Shown here: positions 34,334 to 41,534 of the stretch, piece by piece | Position numbering within the stretch: the stretch's first letter is position 1 | Layout: each line of letters begins with the position of its first letter | Assembly: GCA_903897005.1 (NCBI GenBank) | Contig: CAITZZ010000103.1 | Span: 1 to 44,704, forward strand | From: an uncultured beta proteobacterium | GTDB lineage: Bacteria; Pseudomonadota; Gammaproteobacteria; Burkholderiales; Burkholderiaceae_C | DNA: 44,704 nt | Direction: 5' to 3' | Notes under the pieces: model-generated | Databases searched by the model: none | Told to the model about the DNA's origin: nothing | The model's input: only the letters and a program-made list of their open reading frames with translations | Position numbers and translations under genes: made by a program

Positions 34334-34937
34334 CGGCACTGAGACATCGACGCTCTGGAGTGATGGTTGGTACCAGCATGCCATGCCAGTGGCATCGCCG
34401 AACTTTGGGCCTCGTCCGGCGCAGACAGCAGTGGATCTTGTTGTCTTGCATTCCATCAGCCTGCCGCCGGGCGAGTACGGGGGTGACGCGGTGGGACGCT
34501 TGTTTTGCAATCAGCTCGACCTGGACCAGCACCCCTATTTCCAGCGTCTTGCCGGGCTGCGCGTTTCTTCTCACTTCTATATTCGTCGCCATGGCGAATT
34601 ACTGCAGTTTGTGAGTGCTGATGAGCGGGCTTGGCATGCCGGTGCGTCGAGCTATGGCGAAAGCAATAATTGCAACGACAACTCGATCGGGGTAGAGCTT
34701 GAGGGCATCGAAGGAGGTCTCTTTGAACCCGATCAGTATGAAACGCTGGTGGCATTGTGTTCGGCCATTTTGCAGCGCTATCCGATCACTGCGATTGCCG
34801 GGCACGAACACGTCGCACCAGTTCGAAAGACCGATCCAGGCGCCGGCTTTGACTGGCGCTTGTTGCAGCAAGGACTGGGATTGGATTCGCGATTTTTTCC
34901 TGAACGAGAGATGTCTCGAGTCGGTGCACGAGCGTGA
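34320..34937 (+). CDS. ampD: 1,6-anhydro-N-acetylmuramyl-L-alanine amidase AmpD
   Basis: AmpD cleaves the lactyl amide of anhydro-muropeptides in the cytoplasm during cell-wall recycling. The 205-residue zinc amidase has H44 (LHSISLPPG), H152 (AGHEHVAP) and D162 (KTDPGAGFDW) as likely zinc ligands, plus E116 in SIGVELEG. Length fits AmpD rather than AmiD. The ATG at 34320 overlaps pilR by 14 bases and has GGTGGAAAG upstream. Together with mpl it gives the window two recycling enzymes. Confidence 0.93.
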   Translation: MNRTDGTETSTLWSDGWYQHAMPVASPNFGPRPAQTAVDLVVLHSISLPPGEYGGDAVGRLFCNQLDLDQHPYFQRLAGLRVSSHFYIRRHGELLQFVSADERAWHAGASSYGESNNCNDNSIGVELEGIEGGLFEPDQYETLVALCSAILQRYPITAIAGHEHVAPVRKTDPGAGFDWRLLQQGLGLDSRFFPEREMSRVGARA

Positions 34938-34993
34938 TTGCAGGCGCGCTGCGAAAAACCATGGCTTCGCTCCTGGACACTACCGGTAGCGGC

Positions 34994-35024
34994 TTGTAAT
35001 CTGTGCGGACACCATATATAGTGT
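34994..35024 (+). promoter_or_regulatory. Promoter with NrdR-box-like operator
   Basis: TTGTAA (34994-34999) and TATAGT (35017-35022) are separated by 17 bases. The near-palindrome ACACCATATATAGTGT (35009-35024) overlaps the -10 and fits the published NrdR box pattern acaCwAtATaTwGtgt at all but one position. NrdR represses ribonucleotide reductase genes by binding at such promoters. No nrd gene is in the window, so the promoter now leads to the histone-like gene about 290 bases downstream. Confidence 0.6.
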
Positions 35025-35227
35025 GTTTCTCTTTTACAATGACCTTGTTTTTCTGATGCCAAGTGATTGGCGATGTTGCCGTACAACACTTCGGGCTCCG
35101 ATGGAGCCGTGATGTGATCGAATACTTTTCATTTCATTTCGCTGCTCTGATAATCGACCGATGGTCTCAAGAATTCCACAAATCGTTGTGTGCCTGGAGA
35201 AATCCAGAAACGGTTTGTGCACCCGAG

Positions 35228-35290
35228 TTCATGGTGCTGGGATGAATCCCAACACCATGAATCGCTTCATGCTCTCCAACTCGCATGAAG
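35228..35290 (+). promoter_or_regulatory. Two RNA hairpins in the histone-gene leader
   Basis: TTCATGGTGCTGGGA (35228-35242) and TCCCAACACCATGAA (35247-35261) form a 15-base-pair stem with one mismatch and a TGAA loop. CTTCATGC (35265-35272) and GCATGAAG (35283-35290) form an 8-base-pair stem, ending 19 bases before the Shine-Dalgarno. There is no T-run, so they are not typical terminators. They may affect translation or mRNA stability. Confidence 0.6.
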
Positions 35291-35321
35291 TGCTCTTTGT
35301 AAATTGATCAAGGAGAAATAA

Positions 35322-35798
35322 ATGGCAACTGCAAAAAAACCGGCCGCAAAGAAGGCCGCTCCCGCTAAGAAAGTAGCGGCAAAGAAAGCTGCACCGGCAA
35401 AGAAAGCGGCACCAGCGAAAAAAGTAGCAGCAAAGAAAGCTGCGCCGGCAAAGAAAGCGGCACCAGCGAAGAAGGTAGCAGCAAAGAAAGCCGCTCCGAA
35501 AAAAGTCGCTGCTAAAAAGCCAGCCGCCAAGAAGGCAGCTCCGGCGAAAAAAGTAGCCGCCAAGAAGGTAGCTGCCAAGAAGGCACCTGCTAAAAAGGCG
35601 CCTGCCAAGAAGGCCGCGGTAGCAAAGAAACCTGCTGCCAAAAAGCCAGCCGCCAAGAAAGCAGCCAAGAAGCCGGCTGCGAAGAAAGCCGCGAAGGCAC
35701 CCGCTGCCAAGGCAGCGCCTGCCCCGGCCGCCCCTGCTGCTCAGACGACTTTGAGCCCGCAGGCCGCATGGCCATTTCCGACGGCCAGCAAGCCCTGA
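35322..35798 (+). CDS. Histone H1-like Lys/Ala/Pro-rich DNA-binding protein
   Basis: This 158-residue protein is nearly all Ala, Lys, Pro and Val, in KKAAPAKK and KKVAAKK repeats, with a short different C-terminus (TTLSPQAAWPFPTASKP). It resembles the C-terminal domain of eukaryotic H1 and the bacterial AlgP/BpH1 proteins, which bind DNA without sequence preference. A 51-base unit (17 residues) occurs twice in tandem at 35388-35438 and 35439-35489, so length may vary between strains. AAGGAG lies 6 bases before the ATG. Confidence 0.88.
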   Translation: MATAKKPAAKKAAPAKKVAAKKAAPAKKAAPAKKVAAKKAAPAKKAAPAKKVAAKKAAPKKVAAKKPAAKKAAPAKKVAAKKVAAKKAPAKKAPAKKAAVAKKPAAKKPAAKKAAKKPAAKKAAKAPAAKAAPAPAAPAAQTTLSPQAAWPFPTASKP

Positions 35799-35820
35799 GC
35801 CTTAACCAGGTTCGGCTTGA

Positions 35821-35850
35821 AGCCCGGTGCGTAACCGCATCGGGCTTTTT
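35821..35850. terminator. Intrinsic terminator after the histone-like gene
   Basis: AGCCCGGTGCG and CGCATCGGGCT form an 11-base-pair stem with one G-T pair and a TAAC loop, followed by TTTTTTT. It terminates the histone-like gene. It lies just beyond the pfkB stop on the other strand, so it may serve both directions. Confidence 0.85.
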
Positions 35851-35853
35851 TTA

Positions 35854-36756
35854 TTACAGCCCGAGCAATTTCAAGTCTACCGTGTAGTTTTGTGGTCCAC
35901 GTTGTGCTATCTTGAGTGAGCCCAAGTGATTTCCCAGAGTGGCACAGCGTTGCAGCGACCATCCCCGTTCGAGCCCGAATAGCAGTGCGCCTCGGAAGGC
36001 ATCCCCGCATCCGGTGGGGTCGACCACGGCCTGCGCCTTGACTGGGGCAATATGTGTCTTGCTGCCCTGAACCCAGACTTCGCATCCGTCTGCTCCCAGT
36101 GTCACGATCAGTCCTTGAACACGGCGCGAGATTTCGGCACAGTTCCAACCTGTGCGGTCGCTAAGCATCTTGCCTTCGTAGTCGTTCACGGTGACCCAAC
36201 TGGCCTGATCGAGCAGGGTCCGCAGTTCTTGGCTATCAAATCGGGGAAGTTGTTGGCCGGGGTCAAATACAAAGGGAATTTTGGCTGCGGCAAATTGCTC
36301 GGCATGCTGCCACATGGCATCGCGGCCATCCGGAGCGATGATGCCGATCTTGACGTCGTCGCGTGCCACGATGCGGGTTAGGTAGGCTTGCTCCATGGCG
36401 CCGGGATGGAAGCCATTGATCTGGTTGTTGTCATGATCCGTGATGATCATGGCCTGTGCGGTGTAGGTGCCATCAACGGTCCGCACGAATTCAGTTGAAA
36501 TTCCCAACTGTTGCAGCCTGTCGAGATAACTTGCGCCATCGGTGCCAACGGTTGCCATGGGCAGCGCGGTTCCGCCAAGTTGTTGCAACGCGAAGGCAAT
36601 ATTGCCTGCGCATCCGCCAAAATCGCGGCGCAGTGCGGGTACCAGAAAGGATACGTTCAGAATATGAAGTTGATCGGGCAGGATTTGCTCTGCAAATCGG
36701 CCCTCGAAGTTCATGATGGTGTCAAAGGCCAAGGAGCCGCAAATGATGGATGCCAT
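35854..36756 (-). CDS. PfkB-family carbohydrate/nucleoside kinase
   Basis: This 300-residue ribokinase-fold kinase may be an adenosine kinase-like enzyme. The N-terminus SIICGSLAFDTIMNF, the glycine-rich RDFGGCAGNIAFALQQLGG and the C-terminal PfkB signature VDPTGCGDAFRGALLFGL with the catalytic Asp in GCGDAF are clear. The frame extends to 36939, but that part has no similarity and the ATG at 36756 gives the family start. It is the last gene of the minus-strand accB-accC-prmA cluster, 16 bases after the DUF3426 gene. The substrate is not certain. Confidence 0.88.
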   Translation of the reverse strand: MASIICGSLAFDTIMNFEGRFAEQILPDQLHILNVSFLVPALRRDFGGCAGNIAFALQQLGGTALPMATVGTDGASYLDRLQQLGISTEFVRTVDGTYTAQAMIITDHDNNQINGFHPGAMEQAYLTRIVARDDVKIGIIAPDGRDAMWQHAEQFAAAKIPFVFDPGQQLPRFDSQELRTLLDQASWVTVNDYEGKMLSDRTGWNCAEISRRVQGLIVTLGADGCEVWVQGSKTHIAPVKAQAVVDPTGCGDAFRGALLFGLERGWSLQRCATLGNHLGSLKIAQRGPQNYTVDLKLLGL

Positions 36757-36772
36757 GATTTTGGATAGGAGT

Positions 36773-37471
36773 TTAGGGGTAAAAGGCGTAAATGCGGTAT
36801 CCCACGGTCTGCTGCGTCGTTTCCGCGAGGTCGGCTGTGACGACCAGTGAGGCAGACCACTCCGCCGCCGCGGACAGGGTGTCCGATTTGAGATCAAGTT
36901 CGGCGGGAAGGAGTACGCGGCGCAAAACAGCCTGATCACTGGTGTCGGTCAGCGTCAATTCGATGGCTGGTGCTGCAACTGCAAAAGGCGCTGTGTTCTT
37001 GACGGTGAAATTCAGACGATAGGAATTTCCGGCGACCCTGCTGAAGGAAGCGCGCTCAATGGCGATAGCGTCTTTTTGCCGCAGCGTCGATACCTGGCAC
37101 TTCAAGGGTAGACAAAAGGCCACCAACCACGGTCTCAATGCCGGCTGTAGAACGGCGATGCGATCGCGTTCATGGAGCACAATTTGTCCGACGAGACCGA
37201 GAAGCAGGGCCAAACTCAGTGAACCCAGAACGAAGCGCTGCAGAGGTTTCTTTGTACGCGCGGTGGCAGCTTCGATGTTCAAGAAAGTGGCGATAGCCGG
37301 TTCTGTGTCTGGCGTCGCGATCGCGTTTACAGTGTCGGCCAGCAAGTGCAGTGATGCGTCGAAGATGGCTTCGCATGACCCGCAGCGGACCCAACCTTCT
37401 GAAATTCGAAGCTGGTCTGGAACGACCTTGAACAGGGTTTGACAGGCCGGACAACGTGTGATCAGGCTCAT
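36773..37471 (-). CDS. Zinc-ribbon membrane protein (DUF3426 type)
   Basis: The 232-residue protein starts with a zinc ribbon: RCPACQTLFKVVPDQLRISEGWVRCGSCEAIFDASLHL, with two C-x2-C pairs. A low-complexity linker leads to one membrane helix (about 82-100, FVLGSLSLALLLGLVGQIV) and a beta-rich C-terminal part (about 140-232). This is the DUF3426 pattern (MJ0042-type zinc finger) common after prmA in betaproteobacteria. Function is unknown. Confidence 0.85.
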   Translation of the reverse strand: MSLITRCPACQTLFKVVPDQLRISEGWVRCGSCEAIFDASLHLLADTVNAIATPDTEPAIATFLNIEAATARTKKPLQRFVLGSLSLALLLGLVGQIVLHERDRIAVLQPALRPWLVAFCLPLKCQVSTLRQKDAIAIERASFSRVAGNSYRLNFTVKNTAPFAVAAPAIELTLTDTSDQAVLRRVLLPAELDLKSDTLSAAAEWSASLVVTADLAETTQQTVGYRIYAFYP

Positions 37472-37505
37472 GAAATATGAATTGCGATACTGCCCATACT
37501 GTGAA

Positions 37506-38384
37506 TCAGCGTTGCGCCGTCATGCGCACCCAGCCTTCTTCCTGGCTGGTGACTTCGAGTTGGCAATAAGGTGCGTAGGCGGCTTTCAGTTCGACTGCCT
37601 GGCGCGCAAGAATTCCCGCCAGCACCAGTGAGCCACCTGGCGCGACATGGGACCACAACAGCGGCGCCAGAACTTTTAAAGGGACAGCCAGTATATTGGC
37701 CAACACCGTCTGATAGACACCTGCCGCAACGTCGGGCGTGCCGGCGCGCAGGTGGACCTGATTTGCCCTGGCGTTCAGAGCGGTTGACTGCACCGCAGTC
37801 TCGTCAATGTCAACGGCGTCGATGTCGGTAGCGCCAAATTTGGCGGCACCGATGGCCAGGATCCCGGAGCCACAACCGTAATCAAGGACGCGCCCGAGCT
37901 TGCGTTGCTGTGCAATCCAGCGCAAACACATTCGCGTGGTTGGGTGGGTGCCGGTCCCGAAAGCGAGTCCGGGATCGAGTTCAATGACGATCTTGGCCTG
38001 CGCTGGAGGCTCATGCCAGCTTGGAACAATCCAGAATTCGGGCGTGATTTCGACCGGTGCAAACTGGGACTGTGTTAGCCGCACCCAATCCTGTTCAGGC
38101 ACTTCGTGGGTAGCCAGAACAGAGCATTGGGTGAAGAATTGCTGCGCCTGCAGGATGGCCAGTGCATCGCCGGCCAAGGCTTGCGAGGCGTAAAGGGCGC
38201 AAACCCGCGAACGTTGCCAACCGTCCTTAGGGGGAGGCATCCCAGGCTCACCAAACAGTGCCTCTTCAGCATCGGTCTGGGCATCCGCGTCCTCGACGCT
38301 GACGCTCAGGGCGTCCAGTGCATCCAGGGCATCGCTTAAATGCTCAAGCTGGTTCTGTGGACACAGAAGGACGAGTTCAAACAT
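37506..38384 (-). CDS. prmA: Ribosomal protein L11 methyltransferase PrmA
   Basis: PrmA trimethylates L11. The 292-residue protein has an N-terminal substrate-binding domain (about 1-95) and a SAM domain with LDPGLAFGTGTHPTTRMCL, LDYGCGSGILAIGAAKFGA (motif I) and NILAVPLKVLAP, the NxxxxPL active-site motif. An insertion rich in Asp/Glu (about 28-50) is typical of betaproteobacterial forms. It lies between accC and DUF3426, the usual order. Confidence 0.94.
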   Translation of the reverse strand: MFELVLLCPQNQLEHLSDALDALDALSVSVEDADAQTDAEEALFGEPGMPPPKDGWQRSRVCALYASQALAGDALAILQAQQFFTQCSVLATHEVPEQDWVRLTQSQFAPVEITPEFWIVPSWHEPPAQAKIVIELDPGLAFGTGTHPTTRMCLRWIAQQRKLGRVLDYGCGSGILAIGAAKFGATDIDAVDIDETAVQSTALNARANQVHLRAGTPDVAAGVYQTVLANILAVPLKVLAPLLWSHVAPGGSLVLAGILARQAVELKAAYAPYCQLEVTSQEEGWVRMTAQR

Positions 38385-38396
38385 GCAAGGTGCAAT

Positions 38397-39746
38397 TCAG
38401 CGTTGATGGTGGCTGAGCCATTCTTCCAGGTAGTGAATGTTGGTTCCACCGGAAACAAATTTGGCGTCCAGCATCAGTTCGCGGTGCAGTGCAATGTTGC
38501 TGCTGATGCCTTCGACAACGGTTTCGCCCAGTGCCGTGGTCATGCGCGCCAGCGCCTGTTCACGCGTATCCCCGTGCACAATGATCTTGCCAATCATCGA
38601 GTCGTAGTTAGGAGGCACGAAATAGTTGGTGTAGATGTGGGAGTCGACACGTACGCCCGGTCCGCCAGGGGCGTGCCACATGCTGATGCGCCCGGGCGAT
38701 GGCGTGCACTTGTAGGGGTCTTCGGCGTTGATTCGACATTCAATCGCATGCCCGCGAATCTGGATCTGGCGCTGGGTAAAAGGCAGCTTTTCACCGGCAG
38801 CGACCATGATCTGGGTCTTCACAATATCGACACCCGTTGTCATTTCGGTGACCGGATGCTCGACTTGCACGCGGGTATTCATCTCAATGAAATAGAACTC
38901 ACCGTTCTCATAAAGAAACTCGAAGGTTCCGGCACCCCGGTAGCCGATCTTCTTGCAAGCAGTAACGCAGCGTTCGCCCAGTCGTTCTATCAGTTTTCGT
39001 GCGATGCCGGGCGCCGGCGCCTCTTCGATGATTTTTTGATGTCTGCGTTGCATCGAGCAGTCACGTTCGCCGAGATAGACCGCATTCTTGAATTTGTCTG
39101 CCAGCACCTGAATTTCGATATGTCGGGGGTTTTGTAGAAATTTTTCGAGATAGACGGCCGGATTACCGAACGCGGCACCCGCCTCGGCTCGTGTCATGCT
39201 CACGGCGTTAACCAGTGCGGCCTCTGTGTGCACCACCCGCATTCCGCGACCACCACCACCACCGGCGGCCTTGATGATGACCGGATATCCCACTGCTTTG
39301 GCAATGCGGCGAATCAGCGCGGGATCATCAGGCAACTCGCCTTCCGAGCCGGGGACGCATGGCACACCCGCCTTGATCATGGCTTGCTTGGCCGACACTT
39401 TGTCGCCCATCAGGCGAATGGATTCGGGCGTCGGTCCGATAAACTGAAAGCCGCTTCGTTCCACCCGTTCGGCAAAGTCTGCGTTCTCGCTCAGAAAGCC
39501 GTAGCCTGGATGAATCGCCTCGGCGTCAGTTACTTCGGCTGCAGAAATGATGGCAGGCATGTTCAGATAACTCAGTGCCGACTGTGCCGGACCAATGCAT
39601 ACTGCTTCTTCAGCCAATTTGACATACTTGGCTTCCCGGTCTGCTTCCGAGTAAACCATGACCGCGCGGACGCCGAGTTCGCGACAGGCGCGCTGGATTC
39701 TGAGGGCGATTTCGCCCCGATTGGCAACCAGGATTTTTTTGAACAT
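38397..39746 (-). CDS. accC: Acetyl-CoA carboxylase biotin carboxylase subunit
   Basis: AccC carboxylates the biotin on AccB with ATP and bicarbonate, the first step of fatty-acid synthesis. The 449-residue ATP-grasp protein begins [25 protein letters not shown]. It has [14 protein letters not shown] (the mobile glycine-rich loop), [17 protein letters not shown], the metal-binding [17 protein letters not shown] and a biotin-carboxylase C-terminal domain. It follows accB by 17 bases in the same operon. Confidence 0.96.
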   Translation of the reverse strand: MFKKILVANRGEIALRIQRACRELGVRAVMVYSEADREAKYVKLAEEAVCIGPAQSALSYLNMPAIISAAEVTDAEAIHPGYGFLSENADFAERVERSGFQFIGPTPESIRLMGDKVSAKQAMIKAGVPCVPGSEGELPDDPALIRRIAKAVGYPVIIKAAGGGGGRGMRVVHTEAALVNAVSMTRAEAGAAFGNPAVYLEKFLQNPRHIEIQVLADKFKNAVYLGERDCSMQRRHQKIIEEAPAPGIARKLIERLGERCVTACKKIGYRGAGTFEFLYENGEFYFIEMNTRVQVEHPVTEMTTGVDIVKTQIMVAAGEKLPFTQRQIQIRGHAIECRINAEDPYKCTPSPGRISMWHAPGGPGVRVDSHIYTNYFVPPNYDSMIGKIIVHGDTREQALARMTTALGETVVEGISSNIALHRELMLDAKFVSGGTNIHYLEEWLSHHQR

Positions 39747-39763
39747 AGACTTTGGCGCCAGCT

Positions 39764-40222
39764 TTACTCAATGGTGAATAAAGGCTGCCCGTATTCAACA
39801 GCTTGCCCGTTCTCACAGTGAATCTGGCTGACGACCCCGGATTTGTCAGACTCTATTTCGTTCAAGATCTTCATTGCTTCAATGATGCAGATGGTCTCAC
39901 CGGCCTTGATGGAGTCGCCGATTTCAACAAAAGACTTGGCGCCGGGTGAAGCCGATCGGTAAAAAGTACCGACCATGGGCGACTTGACGTTGTGGCTGGC
40001 AGCGGGGGGAGGCGCCGCTGGTGCAGGCTCAGGTGCAGAGGCTGTGCTAGCCGGTGGGGTGCCAACTGCCGATACGACCGCAGCCGGCGCTGGATGCTGG
40101 GGTGTCGCTCCGCCACTTCCCTTGACTATACGGACCTTGCCTTCTGCCTCGGTAATTTCCAGTTCGGAAACATTTGAGTCTGACACCAAGTCAATCAGTG
40201 TCTTCAATTTTCTTAGATCCAT
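39764..40222 (-). CDS. accB: Biotin carboxyl carrier protein of acetyl-CoA carboxylase
   Basis: AccB carries the biotin that AccC and the transcarboxylase use. The 152-residue protein has a helical N-terminus ([23 protein letters not shown]), an Ala/Pro linker (about 45-75) and a biotinyl domain. The biotin-lysine motif is [14 protein letters not shown], with the biotinylated Lys in EAMK. AGGAG lies before the start. In many relatives aroQ is directly upstream; it is absent here. Confidence 0.95.
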   Translation of the reverse strand: MDLRKLKTLIDLVSDSNVSELEITEAEGKVRIVKGSGGATPQHPAPAAVVSAVGTPPASTASAPEPAPAAPPPAASHNVKSPMVGTFYRSASPGAKSFVEIGDSIKAGETICIIEAMKILNEIESDKSGVVSQIHCENGQAVEYGQPLFTIE

Positions 40223-40297
40223 GAGGTCTCCTGCATTGTTCTATCGATAACCGCTTAATTTACATTAAATTCAGTAAAAAACGAGCTATCTGTCACT

Positions 40298-40325
40298 ATT
40301 TTACAGGAAAAATGGTTGCAGGCAA
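40298..40325 (-). promoter_or_regulatory. Predicted accBC operon promoter
   Basis: On the minus strand TTGCCT (40325-40320) and TAAAAT (40303-40298) are 16 bases apart. A transcript starting near 40291 would have a leader of about 70 bases. The sequence around it is AT-rich compared with its neighbours. Confidence 0.45.
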
Positions 40326-40358
40326 GAGGCGCTGCTGACACGACTTTGAGTCGTATTT

Positions 40359-40901
40359 CTACGCGGAGACAAGCCACGCCCTCAATTCGTCGGGTGTGAC
40401 CTTGCCCATTTTACGATGAATGATTTGGGCGGTCCGGTCGATCACGACCGTGAAGGGTAAGCCGCCAATCAAATTTCCTAAAGATTTGCTGAGCTCAAGC
40501 CCGGAAATTCCTGCCAATGCGACCGGAAAACTGAGCGGTGATTGTGCAAGAAAGCGCTTCACAGGATCAAGTTCGTCAACCGCCAATCCTAGAACTTGCC
40601 ATCCGTTAGCGTTATTTTCTTTGAAAAAGCTGCTCAATAAAGGAAGTTCTTCAATGCAAGGAGGGCACCAACTGGCCCAGAAGTTGAGCAGCAATGGCTT
40701 GCCGTGCATGCTGTGCAAGGCAAGCGTTTGACCGCCGGGTGTCGCAAATTCCAGTTGCCAGAAGCTTGAATCCAGGGTTTGGGGGGCGGGAGTTTTCTCA
40801 AGAGTTAGCCATGCCAGGCCGACGCCAGCGAGCGTAGCGGCACCAGCCAGGGTGCCAGCCAGCAAGCGACGTCGGCTTTGAGAGGGGGTGGGGTTCTTCA
40901 T
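40359..40901 (-). CDS. TlpA-like thioredoxin-fold protein with possible Tat signal
   Basis: The 180-residue protein has the thioredoxin motif WASWCPPCIEELPLL (CPPC near residues 77-80) and is likely a membrane-anchored or exported thiol-disulfide oxidoreductase. The N-terminus SRRRLLAGTLAGAATLAGVG resembles a twin-arginine signal or anchor. It overlaps the following upstream gene by ATGA. The electron donor is not known. Confidence 0.85.
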   Translation of the reverse strand: MKNPTPSQSRRRLLAGTLAGAATLAGVGLAWLTLEKTPAPQTLDSSFWQLEFATPGGQTLALHSMHGKPLLLNFWASWCPPCIEELPLLSSFFKENNANGWQVLGLAVDELDPVKRFLAQSPLSFPVALAGISGLELSKSLGNLIGGLPFTVVIDRTAQIIHRKMGKVTPDELRAWLVSA

Positions 40902-41491
40902 GTTTGCTGATCATGCAACAAATGCCGAACCGCCGCCAGATCACCGCGTGGACGGCGTCCTTTGGCGTCAGGTCGCAGGGCACCGCGCAGATCGTCGTAG
41001 TCGTAAATCAACAGATGCACGCCAATGTCCTCATGGAGATCCTGGCAGAAAGCATGCACGCTCAAGGCTGGCACCGTTTCACCGTGCAAGCCCGTGACGC
41101 TGCGGGCAAGGTAGTCAACCCCCTGATCAATCAGCAGTATCTCAGCCGATTTACTGTCATCACAAAATAGCTGGATGTAGATATCGGACAAGCGGGTGGC
41201 GTGGCCGTGCCAGACAGCACCGCCCAGATGCGGCGAGAAAGACGCCAGGCGTTCCATCCAAAGCAGGGCCAGGCGACGCAGCGCGCTGAGCTCACCGGCC
41301 TGTGTATCAGCGCAAAACAGTGCGATGTGCTCCAGCACGGCGTCCTCGATCTGATCATTGTCTGGCAGCGCGCAGCGCGCTGGCAGTCCCAGCTGGCGCA
41401 CGGCGCGGCGCTTGGCCGCACCATAGTCCAGCCCTTCTTCTACGACCAGACGTGCTGCAACGGCCGATATTTCCAACTTCAAGTTGTCCAT
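40898..41491 (-). CDS. Unknown protein, possible nucleotidyltransferase-like fold
   Basis: I do not recognise a named family. The 197-residue protein is conserved in position next to mpl in related genomes as far as I recall. It has a helical N-terminal half and then GGAVWHGHATRLSDIYIQLFCDD, which resembles the G-x-S-D-I-x-I pattern of nucleotidyltransferases, though the usual second Asp is not obvious. It is the first gene of a two-gene operon with tlpA and is divergent from mpl, 43 bases away. Confidence 0.65.
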   Translation of the reverse strand: MDNLKLEISAVAARLVVEEGLDYGAAKRRAVRQLGLPARCALPDNDQIEDAVLEHIALFCADTQAGELSALRRLALLWMERLASFSPHLGGAVWHGHATRLSDIYIQLFCDDSKSAEILLIDQGVDYLARSVTGLHGETVPALSVHAFCQDLHEDIGVHLLIYDYDDLRGALRPDAKGRRPRGDLAAVRHLLHDQQT

Positions 41492-41522
41492 GAATGGGGA
41501 TTTTGCCCTGATTGGCTCAGCC

Positions 41523-41528
41523 TAGAAT
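41523..41528 (+). promoter_or_regulatory. -10-like element directly before mpl
   Basis: TAGAAT at 41523-41528 is 6 bases before the ATG of mpl, and no Shine-Dalgarno is present. The -35 region is weak. If this is the -10, the transcript starts at or next to the start codon and is leaderless. Confidence 0.4.
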
Positions 41529-41534
41529 CTGCTG

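Larger units (their letters stand above)
34938..35321 (+). other. Gene-free stretch before the histone-like gene
   Basis: This 384-base gap has no convincing ORF on either strand. It contains a sigma-70-like promoter with an NrdR-type box (34994-35024), a GGCTCC/GGAGCC hairpin (35094-35108), two stronger hairpins (35228-35290) and a Shine-Dalgarno AAGGAG (35310-35315). In many Comamonadaceae nrdA and nrdB occupy this place; no remnant of their proteins was recognised. Confidence 0.6.

Noticed and set aside
35025-35320. Remnant of nrdA or nrdB protein-coding sequence
   Set aside because: I read the stretch for ribonucleotide reductase motifs and recognised none; stop codons are frequent in every frame.
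35388-35489. CRISPR-like array in the repeated histone gene
   Set aside because: The repeats are contiguous, in frame and code for Ala/Lys/Pro; there are no spacers and no cas genes.
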